A stretch of DNA of 64,000 bases. Origin: Ectobius pallidus. Lineage: Eukaryota; Arthropoda; Insecta; Blattodea; Ectobiidae. The notes below the pieces were generated by a model. It was given only the letters and a program-made list of their open reading frames with translations. It had not been told where the DNA came from and made no database searches. Shown here piece by piece: positions 1-9,603 of the stretch. Location of the stretch: the NCBI GenBank assembly GCA_964059195.1, contig CAXKWD010000002.1:153281042-153345041 (forward strand), in the 5' to 3' direction. The translations under genes and the position numbers were made by a program. Each line of letters opens with the position of its first letter. Positions within the stretch are counted from its first letter, which is position 1.

Positions 1-247
1 TTGGTTCATTTTGGAAAATAAATCTGTTACTAAAATTTTGGGCATTTTCATATTAGTAGTTCTTGGTTTGTTCCCCACTATTTTGTTCAAATATTTTCAG
101 GATTTCAATAAGGGATTTATGGGTGCCAGTTGTAAAGAACAAGCAGCGGTGCTTACAGATTTAGTTAAAAATGGTCGAAACCAAATCTACTTTCATAACC
201 GTATGTTCCTGCTTCCGACATACGTAAATAGTGACCGTAACGGCACA
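1..247 (+). repeat. Gypsy-type LTR, 5' end cut by window edge
   Basis: These 247 bases are an inverted, nearly identical copy of 9,336-9,593, which lies just outside a primer-binding site and is therefore read as an LTR. Compared with that 258-bp copy, this one lacks only the first 11 bases, which lie before the window. It ends in ..CGGCACA, the usual CA of an LTR. Because it is in plus orientation while the Gypsy genes to its right are on the minus strand, it belongs to a different copy or is a solo LTR. It interrupts the penton-like gene remnant that follows. LTR identity is inferred from the paired copy and the PBS. Confidence 0.65.
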
Positions 248-775
248 GAAGGGAATTTTTAATGGTATCGAGGAAATCTCCTATACCGTAACAAATTCGG
301 ACGGGAAAATATATGACGTAATTCTTAGTTATTGGGTCACTTTCGTCACGAAGATTGAAATACATTTGTATGCCGTTTGAATCTTCGGATTCATCGTTTG
401 CTACCGGTCTCCACTCGTGATCCCTTCCCAGTTTCTTAACCATTGCAACTTCCGACTGCTGACTAATTAGGTCTAATTTTTCTGATGATTAATTAGGTTT
501 GCATGAACTTCGCCCACCAACAGCTCCTTGAGAGAATCGTCTTTTATACTATCCCGGATGTCTACGTAAAGTTCTTGGAATGTTCTGTAATTTCTTTTAG
601 GAAACACTCTTCTACCAAATCTAGTGATTAACATGTTTTGTGATACAATATCCTGACCCCCACTGGCGTCATAGGCATTGAGCGTTACGTTTTCATAACC
701 TTTAGGATAAGACAATTCACACAGCCCGCATAACAATTCCCCCCTTTCCAGACAGATATTTTGTGCTAACTGCAC
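248..775 (-). pseudogene. Penton/minor-capsid-like protein remnant
   Basis: Two adjacent minus-strand frames (775-473 and 443-248) appear to belong to one protein. The first contains GLCELSYPKGYENV, which resembles the start of beta-rich Polinton-lineage minor capsid proteins, where a WEVGL.EI.YP-like stretch follows a short N-terminus. The assignment is from remembered family pattern only, without a search. The gene is interrupted between 443 and 473 and ends abruptly where the LTR at 1-247 was inserted, so both ends are missing or damaged. It lies downstream of the integrase remnant. Confidence 0.4.
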
Positions 776-857
776 CTGAAAGCTAGACAGCTTGTTGGAA
801 GTGAAAATATCGGAGGAGGGACGAACAACAGCGTTATGTATAATTCATCGCTCAATG

Positions 858-2662
858 TTTTTGTATATCCTTGTCGTTGATCCAGGAATCGAAATCCGAA
901 GAGTAACCTCTCTACCGGACGAGATATTGCTTAATGCCTCTCACCACGCGAATTTTGAGGATTTTATCTACTTTATAGTCGGTGCGTTTGGTAATTTTGA
1001 CAGGGCTTATTTCGTAACCGTAAAACTGACACAAGATTTCATTGTTTTTGATGTCCACAAACTCGTACAGAGGATGGGGAGAACGTTTTACGACTTTAAC
1101 GATCTTAAACACTTTGATAGAATTTTGTTCGAAACCCTTGGCGAACTTCATTTTCTCCTTTCCTATCCTTATAGTCTGGCCCGCTTTGAATTTAACAGGG
1201 CGTGGCCTTACACGACTATATTCCTCCGTCATTCTCCTCCATATTTTCAAAACGTCACGATCGGTGACTTTGCTAGGAGCCATTCCCGTACTAGAATGAA
1301 CGGTTTTGTTATAAGCGGAAACAAACAAATGCAAGACATCAATGTACCTATGAGTGTTTTTGTAGGTAAAATAATGGTACATTTTAGGTTTCAGGATATA
1401 CAGTTAAACCTTTCCCCACCGGAACACTTGACGTCAGGATTTCGACACACTTGAAACTCATGCCGTTTTTTGACCAGACTCTGAAAGGACTTGTTTAGAA
1501 ACTCTTTTCCCCTATCCGATCGCACAGTCGGTGGAATTCTTTTCAGGACGGATTTGAAAGCTGACGTCACATCCGTAATCGCTCTTTTACTTCATAGGGA
1601 CCACCCATGGGTATTTAGAAAAAAACATCTATGATGACCAGGGCCCGGATTCTGATGACCTAAAATTGTTTGAAAAATGGCCTATAAAATGACCCTAAAT
1701 TTTAAAGAAAATGACAATAATTATAAAAAATTACCTAAAATCTTATATGTTATTTATAAAAAATTATTTTTGTACACACAAAGTTATAAACTAGTTTGTA
1801 CATAATTGTAAAAACTGTAAATAACTGTAATGTTATGAATGTTCTTTTCTCACGAAAATTTATACTGGCACTGAGGCACTGGTGAGTCAAGATTCGGCAC
1901 ATCCTTTTGTGGTCTGCCGAATTATATTGTTGTTTATTGAGGGTAAACAGTAGTTTGCACTCTCAAATCCAAGCAGGTGGCATACTCTGGTGCCAAGTCA
2001 ATCTAATAACAATAGTAATATAATACAACATGTTGGCGTTTCTTTGATTCTCACTTCCGACTGAGACATGTCAACACTTTAACGCCGAATTTTTCCTTCT
2101 TGCGTTAAACAAACAACAGTTCAAAGACAGCACCGCTAGCGATGAGAAAAAGCTAATACACTCAATGCACATACATGGAAATGACTAAATAAGGAAGCAA
2201 ATAACACAAAAATGACAAAATGGCCTAAAATTGAAATAAATGCCCTAAAAATATAAAATTGGATAAAATGACAAAAAATGACCTAATAAAAATGCATTTC
2301 TATAATCTACAGGCCATGATTAGGATTTATCCACAAGTTGGCAATGTCTATGCAGCATCAATAAAAAGATGACATGTCATTAGAATCCGGGCCCTTATGA
2401 TGACCAAGAGATACTTTATTCCATCGTTACGCTTGGCTAGATTCTGCACATCGACCAAATCGATTTCAAACACGTCAATAATTTTGTTGACCGTGTAGAA
2501 ATTCCTAACAAAACGTTTTCGTACACGTTTATGTAAAGTATAAGCATCTTGTTGCAAAAGCAAATCATTGATGCTCTTAGTCGAACTGGTGGAAGCTTGT
2601 TTTAATTTGGGCAGAGTTGAAAATGTCATAGGCTTTCTGGGATCGTAAAACAATTTTTCCAT
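858..2662 (-). pseudogene. DDE integrase with chromodomain, broken
   Basis: Retroviral-type integrase of the Polinton lineage, which would insert element DNA. The N-terminal part (2662-2405) carries YDPRKPMTFSTLPKL, the repeated basic spacer, and the first catalytic Asp in FEIDLVDVQ. A 758-bp MITE (1,639-2,396) splits the gene. The continuation (about 1,630-912) has the second Asp in RSDRGKEF and the Glu in ERFN, then an SH3-like stretch. The tail KVDKILKIR..QYLVR starts a chromodomain. The next codon is TAG, where a Trp would be expected, and the domain then continues in the same frame to RGYSSDFDSWIN near 858. Frame changes near 1,383 also break it. It is certainly non-functional here. Confidence 0.7.
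1639..2396. mobile_element. hAT-type MITE, copy 1
   Basis: A 758-bp non-coding insert flanked by the 8-bp duplication ATGATGAC (1,631-1,638 and 2,397-2,404). Termini are inverted: GGGCCCGGATTCTGATGAC at the left, and GGGCCCGGATTCTAATGAC when the right end is read inward. The 8-bp duplication is typical of hAT elements. The core at about 1,923-2,050 matches 13,728-13,852 in the MITE at 13,288, so the two are family members. It splits the integrase remnant. No transposase is encoded. Confidence 0.8.
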
Positions 2663-2778
2663 TTTTTATCTTTTTTGGCTGTAAGACATCCAACCGGCAG
2701 GTTAGCTTTAGAGGGAAGCAAAGGAGGCATGATCTCTTTATATTTTTTACCTCTGCTAGACTTAATTTTACCTAACGA

Positions 2779-3072
2779 CTAGTTATTTTGCAAATGTCCA
2801 TGGGTGAGGTTTAGGATTTCCTTGTACGTCTCTAAGTCTTTCTTAGTCATGAATCTTTTATTCACGTTTTTTCTAATTAACAATTCCCATAGACCAACGC
2901 TAGGTTTATACCATCTTTCGTGCAACAAGAGTTTATCGTTGTCAATTTCGATTTTTGAATTACCAACCTTAAACGAGTTTGTCTTTCTATGCTTGTAGAT
3001 ACCAAAAATAGTATCTGTAGCCCTAGGAGAGTGTAAATAGTTTGCTAGACACTTTCCTGCTGTATCTCCCAA
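2779..3072 (-). pseudogene. DUF8207-like protein remnant
   Basis: The 97-codon minus-strand frame reads DTIFGIYKHRKTNSFKVGNS.., then ..LLLHERWYKPSVGLWELL.., then ..KKDLETYKEILNLTHGH. This is the same order of motifs as the protein at 21,240-22,097 in the intact Polinton (DTIYGIKWHPEKQTFSIG.., ..ARRGLMELL.., ..DKDLEVYKEILE). It lies just upstream of the integrase on the same strand, as there. The function of the family is unknown to me. The N-terminal part is out of frame upstream (to about 3,150). Calling the family DUF8207 is from memory. Confidence 0.6.
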
Positions 3073-3549
3073 AACGCTACGCGAACGTGTCTCTATATGT
3101 TCAATTTCTTCCCTAGGAGTACGTAATTGTACTTCTTAGTCGCTATTACTGCTATCATCATCACTATCGGGACGTCTAGGCAAAGAGTTCCTCTCTGGTG
3201 AGCCAGATCTCTCTTTTTCGTATACTTCTTCATGACCCGAGTGGCAAGGCAGTGCTCGACGCCTCTGTGTTCAATAAGATTGTGATTCCGGTGAAAAGAT
3301 CAAGGTCTTGCGGACAGATATCTTTTTATACGATGTATGAGACGATGCTTGTGACGCTTTGTTTCAATCGGAATAGGTCTCGAACGGACCTCTCTCACAA
3401 GTTCGCCTATTTAAGAATATAATCCTGCTTTTCTCGTATTTTAACCCACTCTTAGTACGGATCTACAGTTTTCCTCTTTCTAACACACGTTTTACCTCGT
3501 TTCCAGCCTTCCAAGTACTCGGAAGACCTTACTAGCATTTTTTGTAACA

Positions 3550-3840
3550 TTACGACCTAAATATACTAGCCAGTCCTGTCAACACAGGAGATAGTAGCTG
3601 TATTAGGAATCCTCCCTTCTGAACCACTTGTTTTCGTTTCATAGACAACGAAACATTTTTATCGATCCACTTCCTCAGAAACTTCCTATGCTTCTTCAAT
3701 TTACGCTTAGAACAGTCTGTAATTTTACAGTGTCCTTTCAAAACATTCAAAAACACACTCTATAATAGCTAATATGACTTGTTTTTCTGAAGACTGCAAT
3801 ATGACTTTCCTAAGCTTCGGAATTGCTTTTCTATGTACGT
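3550..3840 (-). pseudogene. Small basic capsid-associated-type protein remnant
   Basis: Two overlapping minus frames (3,943-3,725 and 3,756-3,550) give a Lys/Arg-rich helix-forming region: KLRKVILQSSEKQVILAI, then KRKLKKHRKFLRKW, then KRKQVVQKGG followed by a hydrophobic tail. This is the recurring small protein with a QKGGFL-like end seen in virus-like elements of invertebrates. Its hydrophobic tail and basic body recall the X-type protein at 23,914. Role inferred only. A one-base shift near 3,740 breaks it. Confidence 0.45.
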
Positions 3841-4082
3841 GTAATATATGAAAGTTGGATTTGATCCGTTTCATGTTGCGTAGGCGTGTACACTTGAGTG
3901 AGGTCGGGAGAAAATATATTTGTTCTGAATCTAAGCAGATCATTGGTGTTTTGACAAAAGTCTACAACCAAACAGGAATAGGGCTCCCTTATGGCATCTC
4001 TGTAGGCCTCGACAGTTACATATCCGCAGAAATTTACCTGATAGGCCATTTGAACGTGTCAGTCAGAAACCTCAACGTCTGA
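3831..4082 (-). pseudogene. NFCGYV-type conserved protein remnant
   Basis: The frame begins with an ATG at 4,049 and reads MAYQVNFCGYVTVEAYRDA, followed by ..LVVDFCQNTNDLLRFRTNIF. I do not recognise a domain. It is placed upstream of the QKGG-type protein on the same strand. Its start (about 4,020-4,085) is repeated in inverted orientation at 5,295-5,355, so the gene boundary has been rearranged around the Gypsy fragment. Confidence 0.35.
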
Positions 4083-4085
4083 ACG
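4020..4085. repeat. Short inverted duplication, arm 1
   Basis: The segment from the NFCGYV start codon region reappears in the opposite orientation at 5,295-5,355 with about 90% identity by eye. The two copies flank the truncated Gypsy protease/RT piece (4,090-5,290), so that piece was captured or inverted between them. Confidence 0.65.
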
Positions 4086-4089
4086 AGCA

Positions 4090-4596
4090 CTATGTGGTCC
4101 ATTTCTTTAAAGCTATTAGAATATATAACCAATCATCTAAATAGAGGAACGGAAAGTTATATTTCACGTCACCAAATATTTGGTCCAAAAGCCTATGGAA
4201 CACTTGGGCACCGGAAGCTAACTCGAAGAGAACTCTGGTGAACTCATATAAGTTCATATCTGTTTTAAAAGCAGTTCGTTTACGAGATTTGGGTGGCAAT
4301 GGTATCTGATAGTAGGCCTGGTTCAAATCAAATGATGTGAAATACCTAGCTTTGCCAAACCAACTGAAAGAGGAATGAATGTCTGGTAATGATACTGAAT
4401 CTATCTTTATTTTGGAGTTCAAATGCCTGTAGTCAACTACTGGTGTATATTTTCCCTCCCCTTTCTCAACAAGAAACATAAAACTACTGTAATTGGAATT
4501 TGATGTCGTAATCACTCCCTCATCCCACATCCCCTGAATCAATTCCTTCATAACTTTGACTTTGGGAGGCGATAGCCTATACGGGGGTCTACGCAC
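4090..4596 (-). pseudogene. pol: Gypsy reverse transcriptase, truncated
   Basis: RT palm and fingers of a Ty3/Gypsy element. Visible motifs in order: MRRPPYRLSPPK, then YTPVVDYRHLNSK (motif 1-2), then YFTSFDLNQAYYQIPL (motif 3, first catalytic Asp), and FLYLDDWL (motif 5, YxDD). The frame ends shortly after YLDD, so the thumb, RNase H and integrase are missing. At 4,085 the sequence changes to the Polinton-lineage block. It follows the protease on the same strand. Confidence 0.85.
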
Positions 4597-4658
4597 TGGT
4601 GTAGGATATTATAACTCAATCTCATATTCGAGTAAATGTGTAAGACCCAACTTAGTAG

Positions 4659-5290
4659 TTAACACTTCTGGATAAGTTCCAAGATCCCACTCAAAATGTC
4701 TTTCTGTTCCGGCGATAAGTGGTTCAAAGAAATACCCAATGTACCTATATCCCTTCCTGAAGCAACTCCCGTGTCTGCCGTCAACAATACATCACCCTTC
4801 CTACAAGAAACTGGCTCATCGGCAAAATATCCTTTATAGAAGGGAATTTTAATATCAGGAGAGAACTTGAAGTAAACTTGTTCCTTAGCAAAATCCAAAA
4901 TAGCACCGGAATCTTCGCCAAATGGAACCCCCAAAATCAAAGGAACTGATAAGTACGGAGCGATCCAAAATTTAACTTTCCACGAAAACCCAGCAATTTT
5001 GATTTTAAGCATAGTCCATCCCAAAAAAATCCATAGGAAATGAATTAGCAACTAGGAAGGAAATTTCTTCATTGCTCAATTTCGATTTCTTGTGTTTGTT
5101 GCTCAAATTCTTGTAAATAAATTCAGACATAATGTTTATAGTGCCTAGGAGACCAACTACATCCAAATTCCCACATACTAGGCTGACATAAGGTAAGCAC
5201 CTCCCAGTAAATCCTTGAACCCGTTCAGAACGTTCAACCTTATTTACAGAAAAACAACACTGTCAGAATAACGGTGGGATGCCTGGCGAA
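4659..5290 (-). pseudogene. pol: Gypsy aspartic protease, partial
   Basis: The open frame 5,051-4,659 contains PLILGVPFGEDSGAILDF, the C-terminal half of a retropepsin of Gypsy type (hydrophobic-hydrophobic-Gly flap partner motif), followed by the linker into RT. The part that should hold the DTG catalytic loop lies upstream (about 5,290-5,052) and is out of frame and not clear. It belongs with the RT fragment at 4,090-4,596. Confidence 0.65.
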
Positions 5291-5294
5291 AACT

Positions 5295-5355
5295 GAGAGG
5301 TTTCTGACTGACACGTTCAAATGGCCTATCAGGTCAATTTCTGCGGATATGTCCC
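5295..5355. repeat. Short inverted duplication, arm 2
   Basis: Inverted partner of 4,020-4,085, including the ATGGCCTATCAGGTCAATTT start region in plus orientation. After about 5,356 the similarity is lost. Confidence 0.6.
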
Positions 5356-5547
5356 TGTCTGTTACAATAATAGCACGACCTGCGTTTTACGTGGTTGACA
5401 GAAGGCCCAACTCTCTGGTTGATGTAGATGTAGATATCTCGTCCTGTAGATCCTGTATTGAGCGGGGCTCAAGGATATAGAACACGTCAGATAAAAAAAT
5501 GCATGCATGTTATAACAATAATATATAGAAACTGCAAGCTGCCAAAT

Positions 5548-6330
5548 TTATCCAAGCTGGAAATATTCCTCCAAATTGTAGAAGGTGTGGGTTATTAAAA
5601 ATTCCTTGACAGATGTTTTGAAAGATTTGCTCTTTCTTTGAATACATAATAAATTAATGTTGTTTGGAAGCTTGTTATATATCTGTATTGCAGAATAATA
5701 AGCACCCTTCTGAAAGAGCTTTAACGAGTTATTTGGTCTGTGTAGATCATTCATGTTTCTGATAGTACGTCCATGTACACTAAAATTAGTTTGAAATTTA
5801 TCAATATTATCCACTACATAATACATAACAGAGTATATATACTCCCCTGTAAGAGTGAGGACTTTTAATTTTTCAAATAGCGGTTTACAAGATTCCCTTT
5901 TTTCTTTCCAAATATTATTCTTATTGCCCCTTTTTGTAATCTAAATATTTTCTCCCTATGGGAAGAGTTGCCCCAGAATATGATCCCGTACCTCATTACC
6001 GAGTGAAAATATGCAAAATATACCATAAGTAATGCATCCTGTTGTAATATATTATTCAAAATTCTTAAAGCAAAACATGCTGAACTCAGTTTTGGACTTA
6101 TCGATTCTATGTGTGTCTTCCAGTCAAGATTTTGGTCAATTTGCAGTCCAAAAAATTTTACATTGCTAATTTCTTGTATGATTTGTGTTTCATAAAAAAT
6201 TTCAATATTTGAGATACATCTGTTTTTTGTCCAAAATTGTATAAAATGGGTCTTATCAATATTAAGTGTCATTTTATTACCTAGAAACCATGTGTTTAAC
6301 TCGTGAAAAGCCTTTGTAGGTATTAATTAC
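5548..6330 (-). pseudogene. LINE reverse transcriptase C-terminal remnant
   Basis: 3' part of the ORF2 of a Jockey/CR1-like non-LTR retrotransposon. Visible: WFLGNKMTLNIDKTHFIQF, then KFFGLQIDQNLDWKTHIE, then SVMRYGIIFWGNSSHREKIF and LQKGAIRIIFG. After a frame change near 5,880 it continues with KLFQKGAYYSAIQIYNKLP and ends ..YNLEEYFQLG. This is the region downstream of the catalytic palm; the endonuclease and FADD-type motif are absent. It is 5'-truncated by, or continues beneath, the hAT-type element starting at 6,331. Confidence 0.8.
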
Positions 6331-7751
6331 TAGAGGTGTACATATTCTGATTTTAGCTTGCCTGCCCCTTTGAAATTCTGCAACCAGTCACAGCTTGAAA
6401 GCAAGCCAGATTACAACGATGATAAGAAATACTGTCGCTATGAGTCACAAGCTCTTCATAACTTGGTGGGTTGCACAGGACCTAAGGAAACTGCAAGGCC
6501 TGGCGGAAAGAATATGAAACTGGGTGTAGCAGTGCACTGGTAAGTCGTGCAGTTACGTAGTTGAGGAACTTCAGATGTGTGTAGAGAATTTTACCCTGAA
6601 GGAAGCCGAGGAGAAACTAAAATGTGGACAGTTTGAATTAATTATCAATGAACAAAGTTACTAGTCCGGCATGGGAAAAATTTTCAAACATTTTCGAGAA
6701 AACGTCATAAAATCATTAATAACAATAACAAAAATCCCTTTAGGCAAGCCTACAAGCTGAGGTAGATTTCGAAGTGCTTATGTTTTAATTTACTGTCGCT
6801 GCGTAGCACTCTTCTTCTTTAGCCTTGGCATGACAAACCCGCAATAATAACTGCAAAAAAGAGGAAAGAGAACTTTTTCAAACATTCAAATCTCGCCTTT
6901 TATGAGAACTATCAAGAAACTAGTTATTCATTTGTAGAGTACTCATCAAGAGCTTTTCAACGATACCCCACAAGACGTAGTTACGAAAGCTTCGATTTTC
7001 CATCCCCAAACCCACACCCCCACTCGTACTCCCAAAACCCCCGAATCGTTGGTGTCACTGTGAACTCCATAAGGAGTACTCTAATTTATTCAATCAAAGT
7101 CTCCCTCTATACTTCATAGGGGCCGAGATATAAATGTTTTAAAATTTCAACCCCCTCCCCCGACCACCCCCTTAGGCCAATTTTGCTCATGAACGAACTT
7201 GTCTGATCTATTGGGCCTAGAAATAACATAATAAAATTTGATTAAAAAATCTTGAAAATTACGGCCGCTAGGGTGTAAAGATATATATATATATATACAC
7301 ATATACATATACTGTGTATAAATATAAATATCACAATTTTTTGACAGGCGGTGGTTTCGTACTTAGGGAGGCATGAAACGTAAAGATATGAACGAATTTT
7401 TTGAAAGTCATTAGGTAGATTTTTCTTCGAAATCCACCTAATAATAAAAATAATAATTGTGTTAAGACGCTAAAACGATTTTTAATACTTGATCCACCTT
7501 TTATTTATCTGCATGGTGAATTTCTTCTACCAGCATGTAGAAAAGCAAGAAAGTATTACCTACACTTAGCAACTACAGTTGTTTAGCTGATAGGAATGTC
7601 GCAAGCTTATTCTGACTTGCCTAGGGTGGGTTTGACCTGACCCAGCAAGCTTAAAGAAACCTGCCTGCTTCCTAGCTATGACGCTGGCAACTTGCTTGCC
7701 TGGCGTTCAAGCGGGTATGGGCAAGCTAAAATCGAGATTTGTACACCTCTA
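6331..7751. mobile_element. hAT-type non-autonomous element
   Basis: A 1,421-bp element with inverted termini TAGAGGTGTACA..(A/T)TTTTAGCTTGCC and the 8-bp duplication TTAATTAC (6,323-6,330 and 7,752-7,759). CTTGCC/GGCAAG words recur inside both ends, as expected for subterminal transposase sites. No transposase coding is visible. A short AT microsatellite lies at about 7,280-7,300. It inserted into the LINE remnant. Confidence 0.8.
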
Positions 7752-7806
7752 TTAATTACCGGTTCAGATTGTGAACGAAAAGTTCTATGACCATCATTCT
7801 CAGGTC

Positions 7807-8914
7807 TTAAAGAATCCAAAAATTCAATAGAGTGAAACACAGCAGATGTAATTCTTGAAAATTGGAAGACCTATTTTCGAATATACACTTACTCCTAGCT
7901 TTTGGTGACATCCCAACCAAAATATTTTCTACTATCTGGGCTTCGGATTGCTCAACTCGAAAAACTTCTGCATAATATCTTATGTCTTTCACATACTCAG
8001 AAAAGGCTTAATTTTCCCCTGTAATACAATTTATTCATAAGTCCTACTCGAGTTCTAGATGGGAAATAATATTCAAGAATGGTTTCATGAAAATAATTCA
8101 AATCTCTTTTTTTCTCTAACTGCTCTACTAGCTAGACGTTTTAAACCTCCATCTAAACATGCAAAACACAAGGAATAAGTTTGTTTCTCAGAAATAAAAA
8201 AAAAATTCAACTTGAGTCTGAAGTTCGCCCAGGAAAAGCAAAAATTAACTATATCTTCCATAGAACTATCACTGAAATATTCTAATCTGTCTAACAGCTT
8301 ACCTAAAGGATGGGGAAGTTTAGGAAAATGATTACTGAGATCAAACTGTAAATTTCTAAGCACCGGCGTTGGTGAATGTTCAAGATCATTACTTGCCACA
8401 GGTTCACTATTAAGAAAAGGATTTGGAGAACCTCTTTTCGAATCACTTTCAAAAAATATTTTTGGAGAAATGCCAAAACCCTTCATTACATTTCCGGCCA
8501 AATGATATTTAATTCTATCTTTCTCCTGCAAGATCTCCTGACTCATTAACCAAAGTGAATTATTATAATCTGAATCAATATCAATTTGTGATAAATCTGA
8601 TATTCTATTTAAAAGATGGTCCAACTTAGCATTGAGACGTTTTCCCTGTTTTCGAGATAATCGCCCTTCATCAGCAAGTTCACGACACTGTTCAAAAATC
8701 TCCTCCACTTTAGAAACAAGAGCCGGTACTTCACTATCAGGTTTACATCTTTTAAATTAATCGGATCCACTGGAATCGACAAATTATCTTTCAACATCTT
8801 ATATAAATTCAAAACCGAGTCATCCGAATCCACTTTAATGCCCCGAATTAATAATTCATAAATTATGTCAGCTTTCAGAATAAATCCTATTCGAACATGT
8901 ATCCTGTTACTCAT
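7807..8914 (-). pseudogene. gag: Gypsy Gag remnant
   Basis: Gag structural protein of a Ty3/Gypsy retrotransposon. The start at 8,914 reads MSNRIHVRIGFILKADIIYE. A one-base shift near 8,710 moves to the frame with CRELADEGRLSRKQGKRLNA and a helical middle part. The frame 8,708-8,085 ends in a stop but recognisable Gag continues to 7,807 (SEAQIVENILVGMSP, RSSNFQELHLL), the capsid C-terminal helices. No CCHC zinc knuckle is seen. It lies downstream of the PBS and LTR on the same strand, in the expected order LTR-PBS-gag. Confidence 0.75.
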
Positions 8915-9317
8915 GATACAAAAATTATTTAAATAACAAACGGCTAAGTAACATTTCAGTGTTAAGTTAGAATAATGATGAAGCAGAATATTTCAGTGTC
9001 CAGTGTTCAGTTAGAATAATGATGAAGCAGAATATGAAGTTAATTATAGCCAATAAAATATTAGCTAAATAAAGAATGGTAAAATATAGTGGTAAAGTTT
9101 TAAATATTTATGTGAAAATTGAAACGCAGAACTACTAGCAATGGTAATACAAAAATGCAAATCCAGCCTACACTTAGGAACTAGACCAAAATTCGAAAAA
9201 GTATAATGAGTCAAGTTTTGAAAAAAGAAATTTTGAGAAAGCATAGGATTCTCCAAAATCTTATTAAAGAAAAGTAGAGCGCAAGTTTAGAAAAATGGGG
9301 GTCAAAAACCTAACTAC
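8915..9317 (-). other. Gypsy 5' untranslated leader
   Basis: Stretch without a gene between gag and the primer-binding site. It contains an imperfect direct repeat of about 45 bp (GTTAGAATAATGATGAAGCA at about 8,966 and 9,013). Nothing else recognised. Confidence 0.5.
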
Positions 9318-9329
9318 GCTCTGCTACCA
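9318..9329 (-). promoter_or_regulatory. tRNA primer-binding site
   Basis: Read on the minus strand the sequence is TGGTAGCAGAGC, complementary to a tRNA 3' end ..GCTCTGCTACCA, close to that of animal initiator tRNA-Met. It sits 6 bp inside the LTR edge and upstream of gag, which is the expected place for priming minus-strand DNA synthesis. Confidence 0.65.
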
Positions 9330-9335
9330 CGTATT

Positions 9336-9593
9336 TGAGCCGTTACGGTCACTAGTTACGTATGTCGGAAGCAAGAACATGTGGTTATGAAAGTAGATTT
9401 GGTTTCGACCATTTTTAACTAAATCTGTAAGCACCACTGCTTAATCTTTACAACTGGCACCCATAAATCCCTTATTGAAATCCTGAAAATATTTGAACAA
9501 AATAGTAGGGAACAAACCAAGAACTACTAATGTGAAAATGCCCAAAATTTTAGTAACAGATTTATTTTCCAAAATGGACCAATTTTAGTTTCA
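9336..9593 (-). repeat. Gypsy 5' LTR
   Basis: 258-bp LTR; on the minus strand it starts TGAAACTAAAATTGG and ends ..CGTAACGGCTCA. It is adjacent to the PBS and matches 1-247 in inverted orientation. It should hold the promoter of the gag/pol unit to its left. The mariner at 9,604 lies 10 bp outside it. Confidence 0.7.
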
Positions 9594-9603
9594 GAGTTAT
9601 ATA

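Larger units (their letters stand above)
248..4085 (-). mobile_element. Decayed Polinton-lineage element block
   Basis: Minus-strand ORF fragments in order are: a short NFCGYV-type protein, a small basic protein with a QKGGFL tail, a DUF8207-like protein, a chromo-integrase and a penton-like protein. Two of them (DUF8207-like and integrase) have counterparts in the intact Polinton at 15,319-30,327, but the sequences are only distantly similar, so this is a separate lineage. Every gene is broken by stops, shifts or insertions. No polymerase, ATPase or major capsid gene is visible, so the block is truncated: by the Gypsy LTR on one side and by Gypsy RT sequence at about 4,085 on the other. Confidence 0.6.

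Noticed and set aside
792..1454. 220-codon plus-strand ORF
   Set aside because: Antisense of the clear integrase remnant.
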